Origin: Silvania confinis
Lineage (GTDB): Bacteria > Pseudomonadota > Gammaproteobacteria > Enterobacterales > Enterobacteriaceae
DNA: 64,000 bases
NCBI RefSeq assembly: GCF_025564085.1
Contig: NZ_JAMGZJ010000069.1
Coordinates: 62,001-126,000, forward strand
Reading direction: 5' to 3'
Part shown: one piece after another, positions 15,798-24,486 of the stretch
Numbering within the stretch: the first letter of the stretch is position 1
Layout: the number at the start of each line of letters is the position of its first letter
Position numbers and translations under genes: made by a program
Notes under the pieces: generated by a model
Database searches by the model: none
What the model saw: the letters and a program-made list of their open reading frames with translations, nothing else
Told to the model about the DNA's origin: nothing

Positions 15798-16849
15798 CAG
15801 TCGATGCCCTGATAGCTGGTGCGATAGAACCGCTGGTACCAGTCGTTCGCCACTTTATGCATATCCACATCCTGGAACTTTTCAGGGTACAGTTTTTTCG
15901 CCATCCACAGTTCACCGATCCCCATCGCTTCCGGCATCGGGTAGCCCCAGGCTTTGGCGTAGTCCGGCATCAGGTAGACACGCTGGTTTTTCACCGCCTC
16001 AATCACCTGCCAGGGCGCAGAGCCTTTGATTTCGGTGACCACGGAAGGATAGCGATCCTGCACGAAGACAACCTGCGGGTTCCAGGCAGTCACTTGCTCC
16101 ATCGCCACCGTTTTGAACCCCTGAATAGTTGCCGCGGCAACATTGAGTGCGCCCGCATGCGCCATCATCAGGCCGGTGTATTTTCCTGAACCGTAGGTGG
16201 TCAGTTCCGGGTTCGCCATATAGGCGCGAATACGGTTTTCTTTGGGGATGTCTTTCAGGCGATCGCTGACCATTTTGCGGCCTTCGAAGGTCGCGTCGTT
16301 CAGCGCTTTCGCTTCCTGCGGTTTATTGATGATGTCGCCAATCAGCGTAATCCCTTCGCGCAGACCCTGATCGTAGGCTTTTTCTTCATCGGCGAGGGTC
16401 GGGTTCATTTTCGCTTTCTCGCCCGCAGGGTCATGGCGCAGTGAGATAGCCACCACCGGGATCCCCAGGCTGCTGATCTTGTCGATCATCTCCTGCGGCG
16501 CATAGTTAGTGACAAAGACCACCTGCGGATGCAGGGCGACCAGCTTTTCCGGATCGACATGGGTCAGATCGCCGAGCGTCGCTTTCTGGTTCAGTTCCGG
16601 CGCCAGGCGAACGTACCCCTCGCCAAGCTGTTGCTTCCAGTTCGCCAGAATACCGACAATTTTATCGCTGGCGTTCATTTGCACCAGCAGGTTCAGGGTC
16701 TGATGCTGCAGCACCACCACCCGGTTGACTTCATCCGGGATCGTCACCTGGCGACCAATCTGATCGGTTATCTGACGTGATGCTTCTGCCGTTAACGGGA
16801 TAACCATCGCTAAACTCAACGCCACGCCTTGCCAAAATTTTTGCTTCAT
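15797..16849 (-). CDS. periplasmic class III metal/oxyanion-chelate binding protein (BtuF/FepB/MolA type)
   Basis: 350 residues with signal peptide (KQKFWQGVALSLAMVIPLTA, then EAS) and the two-lobe helical-backbone fold. It shows QITDQIGRQVTIPDEVNRVV, HVDPEKLVALHPQVVFVTNY, GSAPWQVIEAVKNQRVYLMP and the terminal helix. The family carries Fe-siderophores, cobalamin, haem or, in MolA of Haemophilus, molybdate/tungstate. The start has GGTGAGG upstream. A ModE-type operator lies 16 to 40 bases before the ATG, and the next gene is ModA-like, so a molybdenum-related ligand is the best inference. No permease or ATPase gene is adjacent, so the protein must use a distant or shared transporter. Confidence 0.85.
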   Translation of the reverse strand: MKQKFWQGVALSLAMVIPLTAEASRQITDQIGRQVTIPDEVNRVVVLQHQTLNLLVQMNASDKIVGILANWKQQLGEGYVRLAPELNQKATLGDLTHVDPEKLVALHPQVVFVTNYAPQEMIDKISSLGIPVVAISLRHDPAGEKAKMNPTLADEEKAYDQGLREGITLIGDIINKPQEAKALNDATFEGRKMVSDRLKDIPKENRIRAYMANPELTTYGSGKYTGLMMAHAGALNVAAATIQGFKTVAMEQVTAWNPQVVFVQDRYPSVVTEIKGSAPWQVIEAVKNQRVYLMPDYAKAWGYPMPEAMGIGELWMAKKLYPEKFQDVDMHKVANDWYQRFYRTSYQGID

Positions 16850-16860
16850 AGAACCTCACC

Positions 16861-16892
16861 TTTTCGTTATGCATCTCATTATATAACGAAAA
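16861..16892. promoter_or_regulatory. ModE-type operator
   Basis: Perfect 10-bp arms, TTTTCGTTAT (16861-16870) and ATAACGAAAA (16883-16892), are separated by 12 bases. The core CGTTAT-N12-ATAACG (16865-16888) has the same arm sequence and spacing as the operator I remember for E. coli modA, which ModE-molybdate binds. It sits just upstream of the binding-protein ATG, consistent with repression when molybdate is plentiful. The match is by eye against memory of one site, not a matrix score. Confidence 0.75.
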
Positions 16893-17083
16893 ATCTGGCA
16901 GCGTCTCGACCTCCTGAAGGAGTAACGGCGTTGAGGCTAAAACAAGGTGACCGGTTCTGCGTCAAGGCTTGCAAGTGTGTCCTGGCTCGCAAACAGGCGC
17001 TATCTAATGAATTTCTATTATGGATATAAGCAAGCGCGCTAATAAGAATGTAGGTACGTTAGGAATCATTCAAGGTGACTTAA

Positions 17084-17332
17084 ATGTTTATGTCATGGTG
17101 GATAATTGCGCTTGTCGTTGCAGGGGTTGCTCTACTGTTCATGATGGTTACCCGGCTCTCCAATGAGGTCGATAAGCTCGAAAATGCGCTGGAAGAGAGC
17201 AAGGGAAAGATGAACTCGCTCAGCCTGCGCACAGAAAAGCTCAAACAAGCGAACCTCCGAATGACCGAAAGCCTGATGCAGGTTCGAGGTTTCATGGGAC
17301 ACACGCCAGGCAGCAACGGCACCGAGCAATAA
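17084..17332 (+). CDS. small membrane-anchored coiled-coil protein
   Basis: 82 residues: one N-terminal membrane helix (SWWIIALVVAGVALLFMMVT) followed by a heptad-rich amphipathic region (RLSNEVDKLENALEESKGKM and LSLRTEKLKQANLRMTESLM) and a short polar tail. AAGGTGA precedes the ATG. I do not recognise a named family. The layout resembles small scaffold or cell-envelope proteins. It is transcribed divergently from the ModE-box operon and convergently to the YncE-type gene; nothing shows that it belongs to either. Confidence 0.7.
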   Translation: MFMSWWIIALVVAGVALLFMMVTRLSNEVDKLENALEESKGKMNSLSLRTEKLKQANLRMTESLMQVRGFMGHTPGSNGTEQ

Positions 17333-17353
17333 CGGGCCAGCAGGGAGCAGAAT

Positions 17354-17369
17354 GCCGCCTTTCGGCGGC
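17354..17369. terminator. hairpin between convergent genes
   Basis: A perfect GCCGCC-TTTC-GGCGGC hairpin lies between the stop of the 82-residue gene and the stop of the convergent YncE-type gene. No good T-run follows on either strand, so terminator function is only suggested by position. Confidence 0.35.
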
Positions 17370-17378
17370 GTAGCAATG

Positions 17379-18602
17379 TTATTGCGCGATACGGACTACG
17401 CTTTCAGGCTTAGCGGCCTTGGTGGCTTCACCGTCATTTTTGACCGTCACAAACAGCGCGTTGTCGCGGGTATCCAGCGTCAGGCTATTCGGATGCGGAG
17501 GCAATGCCAGAGTCTGCAAACGTTTTAGCGTGGTGGCATCAAAGACCGCCAGCGTCCCTGTCCCCTGCTCTACGCGCACCCCGTTGCGGTTGGCGACATA
17601 CACACGTCCGGCACGTTCATCCAGCAACACGCCAATCGGCACCTCGTCCGTCGGCTCGCTCGCCAGCAGCTTGCCGCTGTCGGCATCCAGTGCGAACAGG
17701 CGATGACCGCTGCTGCGACGGGTATAGGCCTGCTGCAGGAAATGGTTCCGGTACTTATCGCGGTCGATCCCCTGATCGACGCCCAGCACCCGATTGTGAG
17801 TCGGGTCGTAGACCAGGTTCAGCAGCTGATCGGCCTGGATCTCGGCGGTGCGAGTCAGTTCCAGTGTATCGGCATTCACCGTCATCAGCTGGCCCTGCAT
17901 ATTCGAAACAAACACCCGCCGCCCTTTTTCATCCAGCGCAATTCCCACCGCATAGAAGCCAAAGCCCGGCAGCGTTTTCTCCAGCTTACCGGTGCGGGTA
18001 TCCACAACAAACAGCACGCTGTCGACCCCATAACCCAGCCCCGGCAGGAACAGCCGGCCCGTTCGGGCGTCATACCGGGCCTCGCGCACTTTATACAGAT
18101 AGTCATCGGTGATTTTAAAACGCTGCAGCTCGCTTAACAGGAACTGCAGGTTTTCGCCGCTCAGGCCGTGCTTAAGGTAGGCCTGATGCAGGTTCACCTT
18201 CTCCTGCAGCACAATCGGCTGCAGGCTGCGGTTGGTCTGGGTATCCACCACGCCAACCGCACCGTTAAACCCCTCGGTCAGATACAGGCGATGGTTGTGG
18301 TCGTCCAGCGCCACGCCGAAGCCTTTTGCCGCAAGCGGGATTTCGGCCTGTACCTGGAGGGTGTTGGGATCGAGGCGCAGCACGCGGGAGCGGGCCTCTT
18401 CTTTCCAGTCTGGCGCGCTGACAAACACGGCGTGCTGGCTGGGACTGTAGGCCAGCTCAACCAGAGCCGGTGCCAGACTTTTTTGCGTGATCTGATTGGC
18501 CTGAATCAGGGCATCCGCAGCCTGTGCCGTGGCGGCAAAGGTGATTGTTGTCGCCACCAGCAGAGAGGCCAGCGTGCGTATCGGGAACGGCGTAACAGAC
18601 AT
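17379..18602 (-). CDS. YncE-family periplasmic beta-propeller protein
   Basis: 407 residues from the ATG at 18602, which has GGAG six bases upstream; longer frames only read back into the receptor gene. The signal peptide is TLASLLVATTITFAATAQA. Repeated blades follow, with recurring motifs such as NHRLYLTEGFNGAVGVVDTQ, GRLFLPGLGYGVDSVLFVVD, GRRVFVSNMQGQLMTVNADT and GRVYVANRNGV. YncE of E. coli is an iron-regulated seven-bladed propeller of uncertain function. Here the gene directly follows a TonB-dependent receptor on the same strand, so it is likely to be co-transcribed and to assist uptake in the periplasm. Confidence 0.87.
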   Translation of the reverse strand: MSVTPFPIRTLASLLVATTITFAATAQAADALIQANQITQKSLAPALVELAYSPSQHAVFVSAPDWKEEARSRVLRLDPNTLQVQAEIPLAAKGFGVALDDHNHRLYLTEGFNGAVGVVDTQTNRSLQPIVLQEKVNLHQAYLKHGLSGENLQFLLSELQRFKITDDYLYKVREARYDARTGRLFLPGLGYGVDSVLFVVDTRTGKLEKTLPGFGFYAVGIALDEKGRRVFVSNMQGQLMTVNADTLELTRTAEIQADQLLNLVYDPTHNRVLGVDQGIDRDKYRNHFLQQAYTRRSSGHRLFALDADSGKLLASEPTDEVPIGVLLDERAGRVYVANRNGVRVEQGTGTLAVFDATTLKRLQTLALPPHPNSLTLDTRDNALFVTVKNDGEATKAAKPESVVRIAQ

Positions 18603-18630
18603 CAGGATCTCCATGTCACAAAGGGGAAAT

Positions 18631-18650
18631 GACGGGGGAACGCCCCCGTC
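18631..18650 (-). other. intercistronic GC hairpin between receptor and propeller genes
   Basis: GACGGGGG and CCCCCGTC form a perfect 8-bp stem with a four-base loop in the 55-base gap. No T-run follows. Such structures commonly set different transcript stability for the two cistrons; that role is inferred. Confidence 0.4.
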
Positions 18651-18657
18651 GCGGTTA

Positions 18658-20712
18658 TCAGAACCAGACTTCCAGCGAGGCGCCAATAAGCCGTGAGCGC
18701 TGCTCGGTGGCGCTGTAGATATCGTTGCCGCTGATCATCACCTTGCGATCGGAATCAAACAGGTTTTGCGCAAAGACGGTGGCGCGGCCATACAGGAAGG
18801 TGTACCCCAGCTGGGCGTTGGCGGACCAGTACGAGCCGATACGTCCGCGCGAATCGTTATCGTAGGCGGAGTAGTAGGAATCAGAGAAGGCGACGTTGCC
18901 GCTCAGCTCCCAGCCCTGGCCCAGTCGCCACGTCGCGCCCGCATTGGCGGTATACGCCGGGGCCCGCGCCAGATCGTGACCTTCTACCCCGCTGCCCGGG
19001 AAGTCAGAAATACGGGTCTTCAGCAGACCGACATTACCGAACAATTCGACATCCCATGCCGGTGTCCAGGTTGCGCCAAACTCGGCACCCCAGGTTTCGA
19101 CTTTGTCGGCATTGCGGATGATCGTCGAATTCGCCGCCAGGTAGTAGGGTAACTGCATGTCTTTGTAGTCGTTGTAGAACAGGTTCCCGGTCAGCACCAG
19201 GTTCGCGTCATCCAGCTTGTGGCGGGTATACAGCTCATAGTTCCAGACATATTCCGGGTCGTAGGTGTAGCTGGTAATCGGCGCACTCAGGGTAATGCCC
19301 GCGCCACCGGCGTTATAGCCGCGGGCGATACGCGCCCCCCAGGTCTGGTTCGGATCCGGTTTCCACGTCACGTCGAGTTTCGGCAGAAACACGTTGTAGG
19401 TTTCGTCGAGATCCACGCGCACGGTGTTGCTGCCGCCGATGCGTTTACGGTGCTCACTTTCTACGCGACTTGAACCGGTGATATCCACCTGCGGCGTCAA
19501 TGCGTAGGTCAATTCCCCGTAGGCGGAGCTGGTACGGGTATCGTCGGTAAAATTTGAGCCACCAAAGATGTAAACCGACTCATCCTGTGAGGCATCAAAG
19601 TAGCGCAGGCCCGCCAGGCCGCGGAAGGTGCTGTCGGCGGTGCCGAAATGTGCCACCGGCTCCACGTGCACTTCACGCCCGTCGATTTTGGCCCTCGGTA
19701 GACCGGTGGCCACGTAACGGTTAATGTGGTACCCGGTATAAATCAGCTTATTCTCCAGCGTCAGGGCGTCATCGGCCTCCCACGAGAGATCCCAGATCCC
19801 GCTGTTGACGTTGCTTTTGAACACCGCCCTGCGCCAGTCGTATCGCGGGTTAGTCGGGTGCGGCATCGGGTTTTCACTTTCGTTCTGCGGCGAGCCGCTG
19901 TCGGCATGGTTGAACGTCAGTTTGCTGGTCACATCCGGCAATCCTGCCGGGTTAAACAGCAGTTTGGCCCGCGCATTGGTGGTTTGCACTTCGCGCGGAT
20001 CGCCCACCGGATCGTAGGCCGGCAGGTCGATATCGCTGCGACGGCGCTGGCGATCCACGCTGACACGAAATGCCAGCTGATCCTCCACCAGCGGACCGGT
20101 AGCCATCATCGCCAGCTCGGAAGAGTGCTGATTTCCGGCTCCCCCTTTGAACGCGCTTTCCCATTCAAAGCTCGGATCTTTGGAGGTCATGACGATGGCA
20201 CCGGCAATCGCGTTACGGCCCTGAATGTAACTCTGCGGCCCGCGGAACATCTCCACGCGCTCCATATCCCACAAGGTTTGCGGGCCATAAGCCTGCTCGT
20301 TATAGGTCAGTGAACGCCCATCCAAAGAGAGACTCAGACGCGGTCGGGTGCCGCTGAGAAACGCCCCTGCGCCGGTGCTGGGCCCGGAACCGTCCACCCC
20401 GCGCACGGTAGGCAGATCGTTACCGATACCAATATCAACGGTGTTGGCGGTGAGGCGCATCAGGTCTGTCACCGTTTCGGCCCCTGGCAGGCTGTCGATG
20501 CGGCGGCTGTCGAAGACCTCAACGCTCGAGCCGGTATCAAGAATTGAACGCGCGGTTTTTTCACCGGTGACAATCAAGGTCTCTTGATCCTGATAACTCT
20601 CTTCATTCACCTCGGCCGCGCTGGCACTGCCAGGCAGCGCCGAGAACAGACCAAACAGAAGAGGCGTTACCCCTCCGGCAAAATTAATCCCTACTTTTTT
20701 CAACGTGACCAT
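18658..20712 (-). CDS. TonB-dependent outer-membrane receptor
   Basis: 684 residues from the ATG at 20712, where a signal peptide begins (VTLKKVGINFAGGVTPLLFG up to SASA); the longer frame to 20829 has no sense as an N-terminus. The TonB box is QETLIVTGEK just after the mature start. The plug domain has LMRLTANTVDIGIGNDLPTV, RGVDGSGPSTGAGAFLSGTR and MERVEMFRGPQSYIQGRNAI. A long beta-barrel ends in the usual C-terminal Phe (SLEVWF). It imports a scarce chelate (siderophore, haem or metal complex). A Fur-like box lies upstream and a YncE-type propeller downstream. The ligand is unknown; it is not a recognisable FepA, FhuA, CirA or BtuB. Confidence 0.92.
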   Translation of the reverse strand: MVTLKKVGINFAGGVTPLLFGLFSALPGSASAAEVNEESYQDQETLIVTGEKTARSILDTGSSVEVFDSRRIDSLPGAETVTDLMRLTANTVDIGIGNDLPTVRGVDGSGPSTGAGAFLSGTRPRLSLSLDGRSLTYNEQAYGPQTLWDMERVEMFRGPQSYIQGRNAIAGAIVMTSKDPSFEWESAFKGGAGNQHSSELAMMATGPLVEDQLAFRVSVDRQRRRSDIDLPAYDPVGDPREVQTTNARAKLLFNPAGLPDVTSKLTFNHADSGSPQNESENPMPHPTNPRYDWRRAVFKSNVNSGIWDLSWEADDALTLENKLIYTGYHINRYVATGLPRAKIDGREVHVEPVAHFGTADSTFRGLAGLRYFDASQDESVYIFGGSNFTDDTRTSSAYGELTYALTPQVDITGSSRVESEHRKRIGGSNTVRVDLDETYNVFLPKLDVTWKPDPNQTWGARIARGYNAGGAGITLSAPITSYTYDPEYVWNYELYTRHKLDDANLVLTGNLFYNDYKDMQLPYYLAANSTIIRNADKVETWGAEFGATWTPAWDVELFGNVGLLKTRISDFPGSGVEGHDLARAPAYTANAGATWRLGQGWELSGNVAFSDSYYSAYDNDSRGRIGSYWSANAQLGYTFLYGRATVFAQNLFDSDRKVMISGNDIYSATEQRSRLIGASLEVWF

Positions 20713-20925
20713 AATATGTCTGAGCCGCAGCGGACTCTCTCCCTTGTCCAGAAAAAAACATTCCTGTTGGTAATAAGAATGTCGTGAAACGACAATGTCT
20801 TGCGGCCAGTACGCCCGACCCTGTAGCATATTTCAGGCAAAAGCCGCCCTTGCCCCTCTTAATGGGAGCGATGAGCAATGTTGACGGGCGTAAAATGATG
20901 TTACAAACGATAAATCTTTACATTT

Positions 20926-20944
20926 GTTAATGCAAATCATTCTC
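20926..20944. promoter_or_regulatory. Fur box upstream of the TonB receptor
   Basis: The 19-mer GTTAATGCAAATCATTCTC matches the classical Fur consensus (GATAATGATAATCATTATC) at 15 of 19 positions by direct comparison. It lies in the 361-base region (20713-21073) between the receptor and the divergent glutathione peroxidase gene, about 214 bases from the receptor ATG. Iron repression of the receptor-propeller pair is the natural reading. I saw no ModE-type palindrome in this region. Confidence 0.65.
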
Positions 20945-21073
20945 AACCACCATTATTGGCGGGCATGTGCTGACTGGATTAATGAAAAAGGGATATAAGA
21001 AGATGAGTGTAATGAGTGTGGCCCGAAGAAAGCCCTGCCGACGTCGTAATGGTTCTGCTATGAGGATTTTGCC

Positions 21074-21556
21074 ATGACCCCCTTTCATCAACTGACGGCC
21101 ACCAGCCTGCAAGGCCAGAATATCCCGATGGCCGACTACGCGGGCAAGCTGGTTCTGGTGGTGAATACCGCCAGCCACTGTGGCTTTACGCCACAATACG
21201 CAGGCCTGGAAACGCTCTACACAAAGTACGCGGCCCTGGGGCTGGTGGTGCTGGGTTTCCCCTGCAACCAGTTCGGTAAGCAGGAACCCGGCAACGCCGA
21301 CGACATCGTCCAGACCTGTCAGATCAACTACGGTGTGACTTTCCCGATGTTCGAGAAAGTGGAGGTCAACGGCAGTGGAGCGCACCCGGTGTTTCGGTAT
21401 CTGAAAGCCGAGTTGCCCGGGGTGCTGGGTGGACGAATCAAGTGGAACTTCACCAAGTTCCTCATCGGACGCGACGGCAAACCCCTCACGCGTTTTGCCC
21501 CAATCACCACCCCAGAGAAAATGGAAGCCGCCATCGTTGCAGCACTTGAAATGTAA
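21074..21556 (+). CDS. glutathione peroxidase family protein (BtuE-like, Cys type)
   Basis: 160 residues, no signal peptide. The active-site tetrad is visible: Cys in NTASHCGFTPQYAGLETLY, Gln in FPCNQFGKQEPG, and the Trp-Asn of GGRIKWNFTKFLIGRDG. The Cys replaces selenocysteine as in most bacterial members, which reduce peroxides with thioredoxin or glutathione. It diverges from the TonB receptor across the Fur box. TGAGGA lies upstream of the ATG. A role against iron-linked peroxide stress is plausible but inferred. Confidence 0.9.
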   Translation: MTPFHQLTATSLQGQNIPMADYAGKLVLVVNTASHCGFTPQYAGLETLYTKYAALGLVVLGFPCNQFGKQEPGNADDIVQTCQINYGVTFPMFEKVEVNGSGAHPVFRYLKAELPGVLGGRIKWNFTKFLIGRDGKPLTRFAPITTPEKMEAAIVAALEM

Positions 21557-21601
21557 CTGTAAGGCGTTTCCAGCAACTCTTTGTGTAAGGTTAGCGGAGC
21601 A

Positions 21602-22522
21602 TCACGCATCGTGGGGGATGAAATGTTCACAGCTCATCACGATTGCCCGGCGTAGCCACTGGTGCGCCGGATCGGTGTTTTTCCTGCTATGCCAGGCCTG
21701 CTCATAGTTGAAAGCGGACAGCGGCAACGGCGGCTCAAAACGGCTGAGCGATTCATGATACCGCTCAGGTATCACAGAGCGGCTGGCAACGGTCAGCACC
21801 AGGTCGGTTCCCGGAAGCAGACTGACCGCCGCGCTCCAGTGAGGTAATGCCACGCAAATGTGGCGCTTCAGGCCCCGCGCTATCAGGGCCTTTTCAATCT
21901 CATCCACGGCATCCGGCAGCAGGGCCAACATCACATGCGGTTTAGCCAGCCATTCTTCCAGCGTCAACTGGCCATTCTCTGGCAGAAAGCCCCGATCGGC
22001 CAGACAGATAAACTGTTCCGTGAAAAGCGTTTCTTTCTGTATTGCACTCCCGGCCGCAGGGAAAACGCCCAGCGCCAGATCCACTTCCCCCTCTTCAAGC
22101 TGCGCCAGCATCATTTCCCGGCTTGCCTGGCTGATAGCGAGGTCAAATCCGGGTGCATTCTGACGCAGATAAACAAGCAAAGACGGCAATACAATCCGCG
22201 CCGCGTAGTCTGACATGGCGATGCGAAAGCGTCTCTTCGTCGTTGACGGATCGAATTCCGGCGAACCCACCAGGTTATTCAGTCCGTACAACGAGGCCTC
22301 AAGCGGGGGAAGCAGCGTTTGCGCCCTGGCTGACAGCGTCATCTTGCCGTTTTTACGGATCAGTAGCGGGTCGTCAAAGTGATCCCGCAGTTGCGCCAGC
22401 GCATGGCTGACGGCTGGCTGGCTGCGATGCAGCCTGACCGCCGCGCGGGTGACATGCTTTTCAGTCAGCAGAGCGTGCAGCGTCAGCAGCAGATTGAGAT
22501 CGATCTTTCGCAGTTCATCCAT
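21602..22522 (-). CDS. LysR-family transcriptional regulator (NodD/PcpR-like subgroup)
   Basis: 306 residues from the ATG at 22522, where the family-typical MDELRKIDLNLLLTLHALLT begins; earlier Met codons at 22558, 22540 and 22531 are in frame. The helix-turn-helix is KHVTRAAVRLHRSQPAVSHA then LAQLRDHFDDPLLIRKNGKM. The FDPSTTKRRFRIAMSDYAAR linker marks the subgroup that begins its effector domain this way. It diverges from a YdcZ-type DMT transporter 97 bases away, its probable target. Confidence 0.9.
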   Translation of the reverse strand: MDELRKIDLNLLLTLHALLTEKHVTRAAVRLHRSQPAVSHALAQLRDHFDDPLLIRKNGKMTLSARAQTLLPPLEASLYGLNNLVGSPEFDPSTTKRRFRIAMSDYAARIVLPSLLVYLRQNAPGFDLAISQASREMMLAQLEEGEVDLALGVFPAAGSAIQKETLFTEQFICLADRGFLPENGQLTLEEWLAKPHVMLALLPDAVDEIEKALIARGLKRHICVALPHWSAAVSLLPGTDLVLTVASRSVIPERYHESLSRFEPPLPLSAFNYEQAWHSRKNTDPAHQWLRRAIVMSCEHFIPHDA

Positions 22523-22619
22523 TTCGTGCATATCCTGCATGCGTATAAACGATTTCAATAAATATAACTGATAGTGAAGAATGCCTCCATCGCGTCCCCC
22601 ACGTATACAGAGGTATCAC

Positions 22620-23135
22620 ATGTTCAGTAAGGCCATGATTTTGACATTCATCCCGGCAGTAATGGCATTTCTTGCCGGTACCGTGCTGCCTTTTCAGGCC
22701 ACGAGCAATGGCGCGATCGGTAAGGCGCTGGGGCACCCGCTGTGGGGAGCCCTCGTCTCACTGACGGTCAGCATACTCGTGGTGCTGCCTCTGCTGTGGT
22801 TTCTCAAGGTCCCGGCGCCGCGAATCAATAATGCCTTACAGGGCCCCTGGTGGCTGTGGGTTGGCGGGATACTTGGCGCGGTTTATGTCATCAGCGCGGC
22901 TGCACTTACACCGAAGCTGGGTGCTGCGGGTTTCCTCGTGCTGGTGGTGGCCGGTCAGATGGTCGCGGCGGTGCTGGTCGACCATTGTGGTCTGATGGGC
23001 CTCACCCCCCGCCCGGTAACGCTTGCCCGGCTCGCCGGGGTGGCGATGATCCTTATCGGCGCGGTGCTGATTCAGCACGCAGGAAGCGCTACCGGGGAAA
23101 CAAAAATGCGCGTTTCCAGTCAGGCAAGATCCTGA
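22620..23135 (+). CDS. YdcZ-type DMT-superfamily small transporter (DUF606)
   Basis: 171 residues from the ATG at 22620, with GAGG upstream. Five hydrophobic segments are visible. Typical YdcZ/DUF606 features are AFLAGTVLPFQATSNGAIGK in helix 1, LGHPLWGALVSLTVSILVVL, and a terminal helix GVAMILIGAVLIQHAG. Five-helix members are thought to dimerise to form one transport unit. The substrate is unknown. It is paired divergently with a LysR gene, a frequent exporter arrangement. A short polar tail follows the last helix. Confidence 0.85.
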   Translation: MFSKAMILTFIPAVMAFLAGTVLPFQATSNGAIGKALGHPLWGALVSLTVSILVVLPLLWFLKVPAPRINNALQGPWWLWVGGILGAVYVISAAALTPKLGAAGFLVLVVAGQMVAAVLVDHCGLMGLTPRPVTLARLAGVAMILIGAVLIQHAGSATGETKMRVSSQARS

Positions 23136-23171
23136 ATACATCAGTGGCTTAAGCGGGTCGTATATTTATGC

Positions 23172-24383
23172 TCATGAGTCAGACTCCATGTGACAAAAAT
23201 TAAGTGTCCGTTTAGCCAGCTTCTTCTGCAGAAGAATAATGATTACAGGGAATCCTGATGCGGAAATGGCACAGACCGTCAGCAGCTTATTCACATCCTG
23301 TGGTGCCATGCCACCATCGGGGAACAGATAAGCGGACAGGAAAAATGCGGCGGTGGTCATTAAATACATTATGGATGTTTGTAATGAAGAGAATCCCGCG
23401 CGTTGGCTGTCCTCAGGAAACTGCATCGTAACCACCGAAGACGACACCAGACGACTGTATGAGGCACCGAGAAATACAGTGATAAATAACGCCGCATGCT
23501 GATAGCCGAGAATGGGGATCAGCAAACTCAGTATAAAGACCAGGGTTGAGCCAGTAGCCAGAATCAAAGCAGAATAACGGGACGTTATTAGAACGGTTAT
23601 TTTTGTCGACAGATACCCCGCAATTCCCCCGGCGAAAAACAGCCAGGGCAACAGGTCTTGCGACGCGCCCAACTGCCGGGTTAACAAGGGAACCAGAACA
23701 GGAATCACCAGCATGGGGCTAAACTGTACCAGCGCATTACAGGACGCGAACAGTAAAGTGTCCCTGTCCAGGCGCTGCGGGGGAAGCGATTCTGAAGAGA
23801 CTGGATCCTGGGGAATAATGGAGATAATCAGGGGTAACGCCAGTAAACAAAACAGGCTTATTAACCACAACGCGATATGCCAACCATAATTGGTACACAA
23901 ATATAATACGGTAGGCATGCCAACAATACTCACCAGCGAAAATGACGCAATCACCGTGGCTAACATTTTTCCGCGCAAGTGCGCCGGGGCGTTATTGATC
24001 AACAGACTTGTTCCCACCCCCATTGTCGTCCCGCCAACCAAACCTGCACAGAAGCGTAATGTCAGCAGCAGACTAAAACTGGAAATGTATGTCGTTAACA
24101 GCGTCAGGAGGCCGAGTAGTGCCATATTGACGAATAAAAAACGTTTTTTATTGCAACCCCCCATCCAGTAAAAGGCGATAAAGCCCGACAGGACCGCACC
24201 CGAGGTGTACATCCCGGACACGTAGCCTGAGAAGGAGACGGGAACGGCGAAATCTGCTGCCATAAAAGCAAAAACAGGGTTGAACGCCATATATTCCAGC
24301 GCATTCGTGAACTGGATAAAAGCCATTACGATGGCTATCCGCATGAGGGCGTGATGATTAAACGTCGGTGTGACCGGTGACAT
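23172..24383 (-). CDS. MFS transporter
   Basis: 403 residues with about twelve membrane segments and short loops. The first helix region reads FIQFTNALEYMAFNPVFAFM, the loop 2-3 motif is weak (YWMGGCNKKRFLFVNMALLG), and helix 5 contains GLVGGTTMGVGTSLLINNAP, as in DHA1-like exporters. A charged tail (QKKLAKRTLN) follows the last helix. It diverges from the LysR gene at 24487 across about 103 bases. The substrate is unknown. Confidence 0.88.
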   Translation of the reverse strand: MSPVTPTFNHHALMRIAIVMAFIQFTNALEYMAFNPVFAFMAADFAVPVSFSGYVSGMYTSGAVLSGFIAFYWMGGCNKKRFLFVNMALLGLLTLLTTYISSFSLLLTLRFCAGLVGGTTMGVGTSLLINNAPAHLRGKMLATVIASFSLVSIVGMPTVLYLCTNYGWHIALWLISLFCLLALPLIISIIPQDPVSSESLPPQRLDRDTLLFASCNALVQFSPMLVIPVLVPLLTRQLGASQDLLPWLFFAGGIAGYLSTKITVLITSRYSALILATGSTLVFILSLLIPILGYQHAALFITVFLGASYSRLVSSSVVTMQFPEDSQRAGFSSLQTSIMYLMTTAAFFLSAYLFPDGGMAPQDVNKLLTVCAISASGFPVIIILLQKKLAKRTLNFCHMESDS

Positions 24384-24486
24384 GGCAAGGAACCTGTGGA
24401 TGAAAGATACCCGAGTTTACCCGCTATCAAAAGCGTCCATTAGATGGTAAAAATGGCTCTTATTATTATCATTTATGGGATAATCC

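Noticed and set aside
18658-20712. Assigning the receptor as YncD or a named siderophore receptor
   Set aside because: Its plug sequence does not resemble YncD as I know it, and the YncE-type neighbour alone is not enough for a symbol.
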